The notes under the pieces were generated by a model. That model worked only from the letters and a program-made list of their open reading frames with translations. It searched no databases and had not been told where the DNA came from. The translations under genes and the position numbers were made by a program. This document shows positions 62,001-64,000 of a stretch of 64,000 nucleotides of DNA, in pieces. Numbering within the stretch: position 1 is the first letter of the stretch; every line of letters begins with the position of its first letter. The DNA is from Bacteroidota bacterium (lineage in GTDB: Bacteria; Bacteroidota; Bacteroidia; Bacteroidales; P3), in the NCBI GenBank assembly GCA_017860255.1, contig JAFNAR010000008.1, forward strand, positions 1 through 64,000, written 5' to 3'.

Positions 62001-63756
62001 CCCATTAGGAATTTCAATTTCATTAACAAATCCATTATCAACAGTAGTTCCTCAATATATTGGAAATGATTCATATTCTAAACAAAAAAGAGTTTTTGGA
62101 GGTGAGCTTAGAGAAGGAACTGCATTATATTCAAGTATAGTTGCAAAAGATCCTAATAAAACTTGGTTATTTGGAGTTTCAGATAATGATGGTAGTGACT
62201 TAACAAACTGGATTAGATCAGGAAGTAAAATATCATCTGAATCAATAATTAGAGCATTCGGAACTGATGATAATTCTGAAAGTGTATTTGATTACCTATC
62301 TCAAGACTATTATTATTCTACAATGTCTGTTATTAATGGAGGAAAAGATACTGTATTCTTTAGCCATCCTATAGATAAAGCTCAAGATTATGAAACCTTT
62401 GCAAATGGATGGTGGGCACCATATAGATTAACTTCTCTATATGCTAACTATCAAGGAACAGTTATACCTCACCCAGGTTTCTCTTACTATCATTTTAGTA
62501 GTGAAGCTACTCCAGCATCAATAACAAAATACAGATTAGATCCTTCATTCGTTTATTCAACAGCATCTAATAACATGAATAATATGGCTTCTGTTGATAT
62601 TGTTTTCACAAGTGATAAAACAAAATGGACACGTTGCCCTGTTATTGAAATGGGAAATGATCCAGAACAAACAGAAGGAAAAGCAAAACGTTTCCAATTA
62701 AGAAGACATGCTTCTGTTGATAAAAATGGTAATTCTCTTAATGATCAAACTCAAGGTTGGGGTTGGTTCCCAGGTTATGCTATCAATCTTGAAACTGGCC
62801 AAAGATTAAATATGATGTTTGGAGAAAACTCTCAATTAGGAGTTGGCCAACCAGGAAATGGTAGAGATTTAATTTGGAATCCTACTTCAACACAAACCGA
62901 TGGTGGTGGAGTTGTGTTTGGAGGTATGCACTACATTTATGTATTAGGTGCTTCACAATTTAAACTATATACACCTAATGGACTTGAATCTAACAGAGAT
63001 ATGAGAGATGTTTTTCCTCCTTCATATTATGATAAAGACAACAATGGAGTTATGGACATGGGAACATGGGCATATAATAAACTTAAAAAATTAGATGCGT
63101 TAACTATATCTAACTCAACACCATATAATGATTATAGTAATGATAATTTAACATCTGTATCTGAATTATTTGCTTCAGTTATGTGGGTTGGTATGCCTTT
63201 AGCAACTGCTTTCAATACAAATCCAAGAGCAGAAATACCAACAGATGTTACTGTATCATTAAGAGTTCGTCAAGCATACAAGCAGAACTACATTAATAAT
63301 ATTAATGGAGCTTCTACTTCACCTCAAAATAATAACTACCCAATGTATCAATTCTCCATCACAAAGGATATTGCTACATCAGTAGGAAACGTTGAAGTAG
63401 CTAAGTCAGCTTTAGATCAAATTACTGTAGTACCTAACCCTTATTTTGCTGCTTCAATTTACGAAGGAGACCAAGTTGAAAATCTTGTTAAGATTTGTAA
63501 CCTACCTCCAGATTGTTACATTACTATTTATTCAGTTGATGGAACAGTTGTAAGAAAACTTCGTGGACCTTCAAAGAATGTGGTTTCAGGAACTGGAACA
63601 GCTCTTACATCCGTTGATTGGGATTTGAAAAATCATAAAGGATTGCCAATTTCTGGTGGAGCTTACATTATACATATTAAAGCTGAAGGAGTAGGAGAAA
63701 AAATCATTAAATGGTTTGGAGCATTACGTCCAGTTGACTTAAACTCTTTCCAATAG
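59005..63756 (+). CDS. Very large exported surface protein with FlgD/T9SS-like C-terminus
   Basis: A 1583-residue protein with a signal peptide (MKHIFKITTLVLVCLLLQNS). The N-terminal part has GGNMWYDG and CAALWIGGQDENKQLRVAAL. Asp/Gly-rich loops (DVDGDGEYNYSKGDYPYYDF) look like calcium-binding repeats. The C-terminal about 110 residues (ITVVPNPYFAASIYEGDQVE, ITIYSVDGTVVRKL, GLPISGGAYIIHIKAEGVGE) form an Ig-like FlgD/sorting-type domain. It starts 30 bp after the TonB receptor and 42 bp before a PorV-like gene. Probably translocated by T9SS and displayed at the surface; enzymatic role not recognised. Confidence 0.8.
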   Translation: MKHIFKITTLVLVCLLLQNSLFAREYVGATKKTTKSAKAETGVERCRRAQGSAELSINNVRARINTGGNMWYDGNTARYYVPKDGSSTAMFCAALWIGGQDENKQLRVAALRFGQDGDDFWPGPLTVDKNAAVNKSVCEKWDRHFRITKAEVEAFVASCPKNAQGQIIGGPTDPSLITEAIKTWPAHPENYADLKQSKYLAPFKDVDGDGEYNYSKGDYPYYDFNGDLCPVVAKQSGQRYNPIRTMEDSIGTGGEPVHGGILVDQVLKGDETLWWVFNDKGNAHTESKSQNPIGLEIRAQAFAFSMNDEINNMTFYSYEIINRSTFTLQNTYFSQWVDPDLGYSQDDFVGCDVKRGLGYCYNGKATDGPGTGAYSGNPPAVGIDFFQGPYLDPDGLDNPKVYIDLVLGKEPQKLDKYLKKDANGQPIPGNYDTLLITANAEDFIDYWYNVNDKISNGANINGVNFGNGIIDDERFGMRRFVYYENSGHTTKGEPDKATDYYNYLRGMWKTGVKMTFGGDGTSGTVECDFMFPGNTDPWKWGTKGVDPNMTDQRGWTEESSNNSAGDRRFMQSAGPFELKPGAINYITVGIPFAQATSGGPYASVNLLRQIDDKCQALFDNCFNLLEGPDAPDLTIKELNRELILFLTNDAPSSNNINESYNKIDVSIPIKYENTNLKDSILYDNSGNPYIYTYDADTSCIYYNQYYKFEGYQIFQLKDRTVSVADIYDEDKARLVAQCDIRNFDSKQNDAPISKLINYSKDDNIGGLVPKVMVNGLNKGIQHSFRINEDMFATSNDKTIVNNKKYYYVAVAYAYNNFKQYNPEDATKLDGQKTTYLASRKTGYGRSISPVIAIPHLLEPEQNGTLVQSAYGNSPEITRIEGNGNGGMIINFKKETLEQLMGKPNEEPTGISFVPELKYEKNFGPLNIKVIDPIKLRTGAFNIKIIPSDTSSNLMYAKWKIQNADTNLPLYTEKINGVSTDIYSITSDRVIGDINEQVIFPLGISISLTNPLSTVVPQYIGNDSYSKQKRVFGGELREGTALYSSIVAKDPNKTWLFGVSDNDGSDLTNWIRSGSKISSESIIRAFGTDDNSESVFDYLSQDYYYSTMSVINGGKDTVFFSHPIDKAQDYETFANGWWAPYRLTSLYANYQGTVIPHPGFSYYHFSSEATPASITKYRLDPSFVYSTASNNMNNMASVDIVFTSDKTKWTRCPVIEMGNDPEQTEGKAKRFQLRRHASVDKNGNSLNDQTQGWGWFPGYAINLETGQRLNMMFGENSQLGVGQPGNGRDLIWNPTSTQTDGGGVVFGGMHYIYVLGASQFKLYTPNGLESNRDMRDVFPPSYYDKDNNGVMDMGTWAYNKLKKLDALTISNSTPYNDYSNDNLTSVSELFASVMWVGMPLATAFNTNPRAEIPTDVTVSLRVRQAYKQNYINNINGASTSPQNNNYPMYQFSITKDIATSVGNVEVAKSALDQITVVPNPYFAASIYEGDQVENLVKICNLPPDCYITIYSVDGTVVRKLRGPSKNVVSGTGTALTSVDWDLKNHKGLPISGGAYIIHIKAEGVGEKIIKWFGALRPVDLNSFQ

Positions 63757-63798
63757 TAATAAACAGCACAAAAAAGAATATTTTAAATAAGAGATATT

Positions 63799-64000
63799 AT
63801 GAAAGATATATATAGAATATTTGCTTTGTTCATGTTAGGAGTCATGTTATTTTCTAACACGAACGTTAAAGCAGGGAATGACGACAGAAGAGGAACTGCA
63901 GGAGCAGGCTCACTTTTGATTAACCCTTGGGTAAGAAGTGCTGGCTGGGGAGGAGTTAACACAGCTTGTGGCACTGGAATAGATGCTTTGTTTTCTAACG
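63799..64000 (+). CDS. PorV/PorQ-family outer-membrane protein (partial, cut by window end)
   Basis: The 67 codons present give a signal peptide (KDIYRIFALFMLGVMLFSNT) ending before AGNDD. The N-terminus of the PorV (UPF0164-like) barrel family follows: GAGSLLINPWVRSAGWGGVN, then TACGTGIDALFSN. PorV-type proteins shuttle T9SS cargo from the translocon to the attachment complex. Here it would be a dedicated partner of the 1583-aa protein upstream. The gene continues beyond 64000. Confidence 0.75.
   Translation, partial: MKDIYRIFALFMLGVMLFSNTNVKAGNDDRRGTAGAGSLLINPWVRSAGWGGVNTACGTGIDALFSN

Noticed and set aside
1-64000. tRNA, rRNA and insertion sequences
   Set aside because: I looked in the intergenic spacers and saw no cloverleaf-like segment with CCA end, no rRNA-like sequence and no transposase gene or terminal inverted repeats.

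Overview
The window looks like chromosome from an anaerobic, fermentative member of the Bacteroidetes, probably the order Bacteroidales. The DNA is AT-rich. Promoters follow the Bacteroidetes consensus (TTTG, about 19 bp, TAnnTTTG) and genes generally lack a clear Shine-Dalgarno. Many proteins carry type IX secretion (T9SS) C-terminal sorting domains. The energy genes are ferredoxin-based: pyruvate:ferredoxin oxidoreductase, a four-subunit 2-oxoacid:ferredoxin oxidoreductase, two [FeFe]-hydrogenase-family proteins, RnfA and acetate kinase. I see no rRNA, tRNA, insertion sequence, prophage or CRISPR.

Layout. 0.6-13.3 kb: GSCFA protein, cutC, a beta-propeller protein, a TM2 protein, a TonB-dependent receptor, the rsgA-dtd-membrane protein operon, an outer-membrane barrel and lepA. 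13.4-20.5 kb: a compact co-directional cluster of a sensory-type (group C-like, PAS-containing) [FeFe] hydrogenase, a SpoIIE/PP2C phosphatase, two small thioredoxin-like [2Fe-2S] proteins, a group-B-like [FeFe] hydrogenase, DRTGG, PHP and HATPase proteins, then a YqeY protein. I read this as a redox/H2-sensing and signalling module. 21-28 kb: a lipoprotein, a giant surface hydrolase/beta-helix protein split by a one-base frameshift, and an LRR-like T9SS cargo. 28-36 kb: an HU-family protein, nifJ and four tandem T9SS paralogues with near-identical ends and different middles. 36-43 kb: hydrolase, solitary rnfA, an unknown basic protein, two glycosyltransferases and the 2-oxoacid oxidoreductase operon. 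43-51 kb: sodB, the ackA-acyltransferase-aspS operon, a lipoprotein, a small membrane protein/HTH pair and an MFS transporter. 51.7-64 kb: secDF, a small membrane protein, then a large outer-membrane/surface operon (TonB receptor, 1583-aa surface protein, PorV-like protein cut by the window end).

The most unusual signal is not a gene. At least six intergenic spacers contain arrays of short dyad-symmetric motifs repeated every 21-22 bp, about two helical turns. Each locus has its own motif: TCATGCCATGA at 118-282, a GTTTTACGGCGTAAAAC type at 28662-28789, GGTCGTACC at 36107-36189, an AAGTCCGCACTT type at 43833-43912, AAGTCGCACTT and GATAGTTATC types at 48305-48554, and GAAACTTGATTTC at 49671-49747. 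The pitch is the same everywhere, the motif is conserved within an array, the DNA between dyads is often divergent, and the arrays sit outside predicted transcripts, mostly between a terminator and the next promoter. At 48305-48554 the lattice keeps its phase while the motif changes. I do not recognise this as a described element; phased sites for an oligomeric DNA-binding protein are one explanation.

Several gene starts were moved downstream because a promoter -7 box, a terminator or a signal peptide makes the longer reading frame untenable (3907-4245, 7489, 26803, 35892, 49161, 51490).
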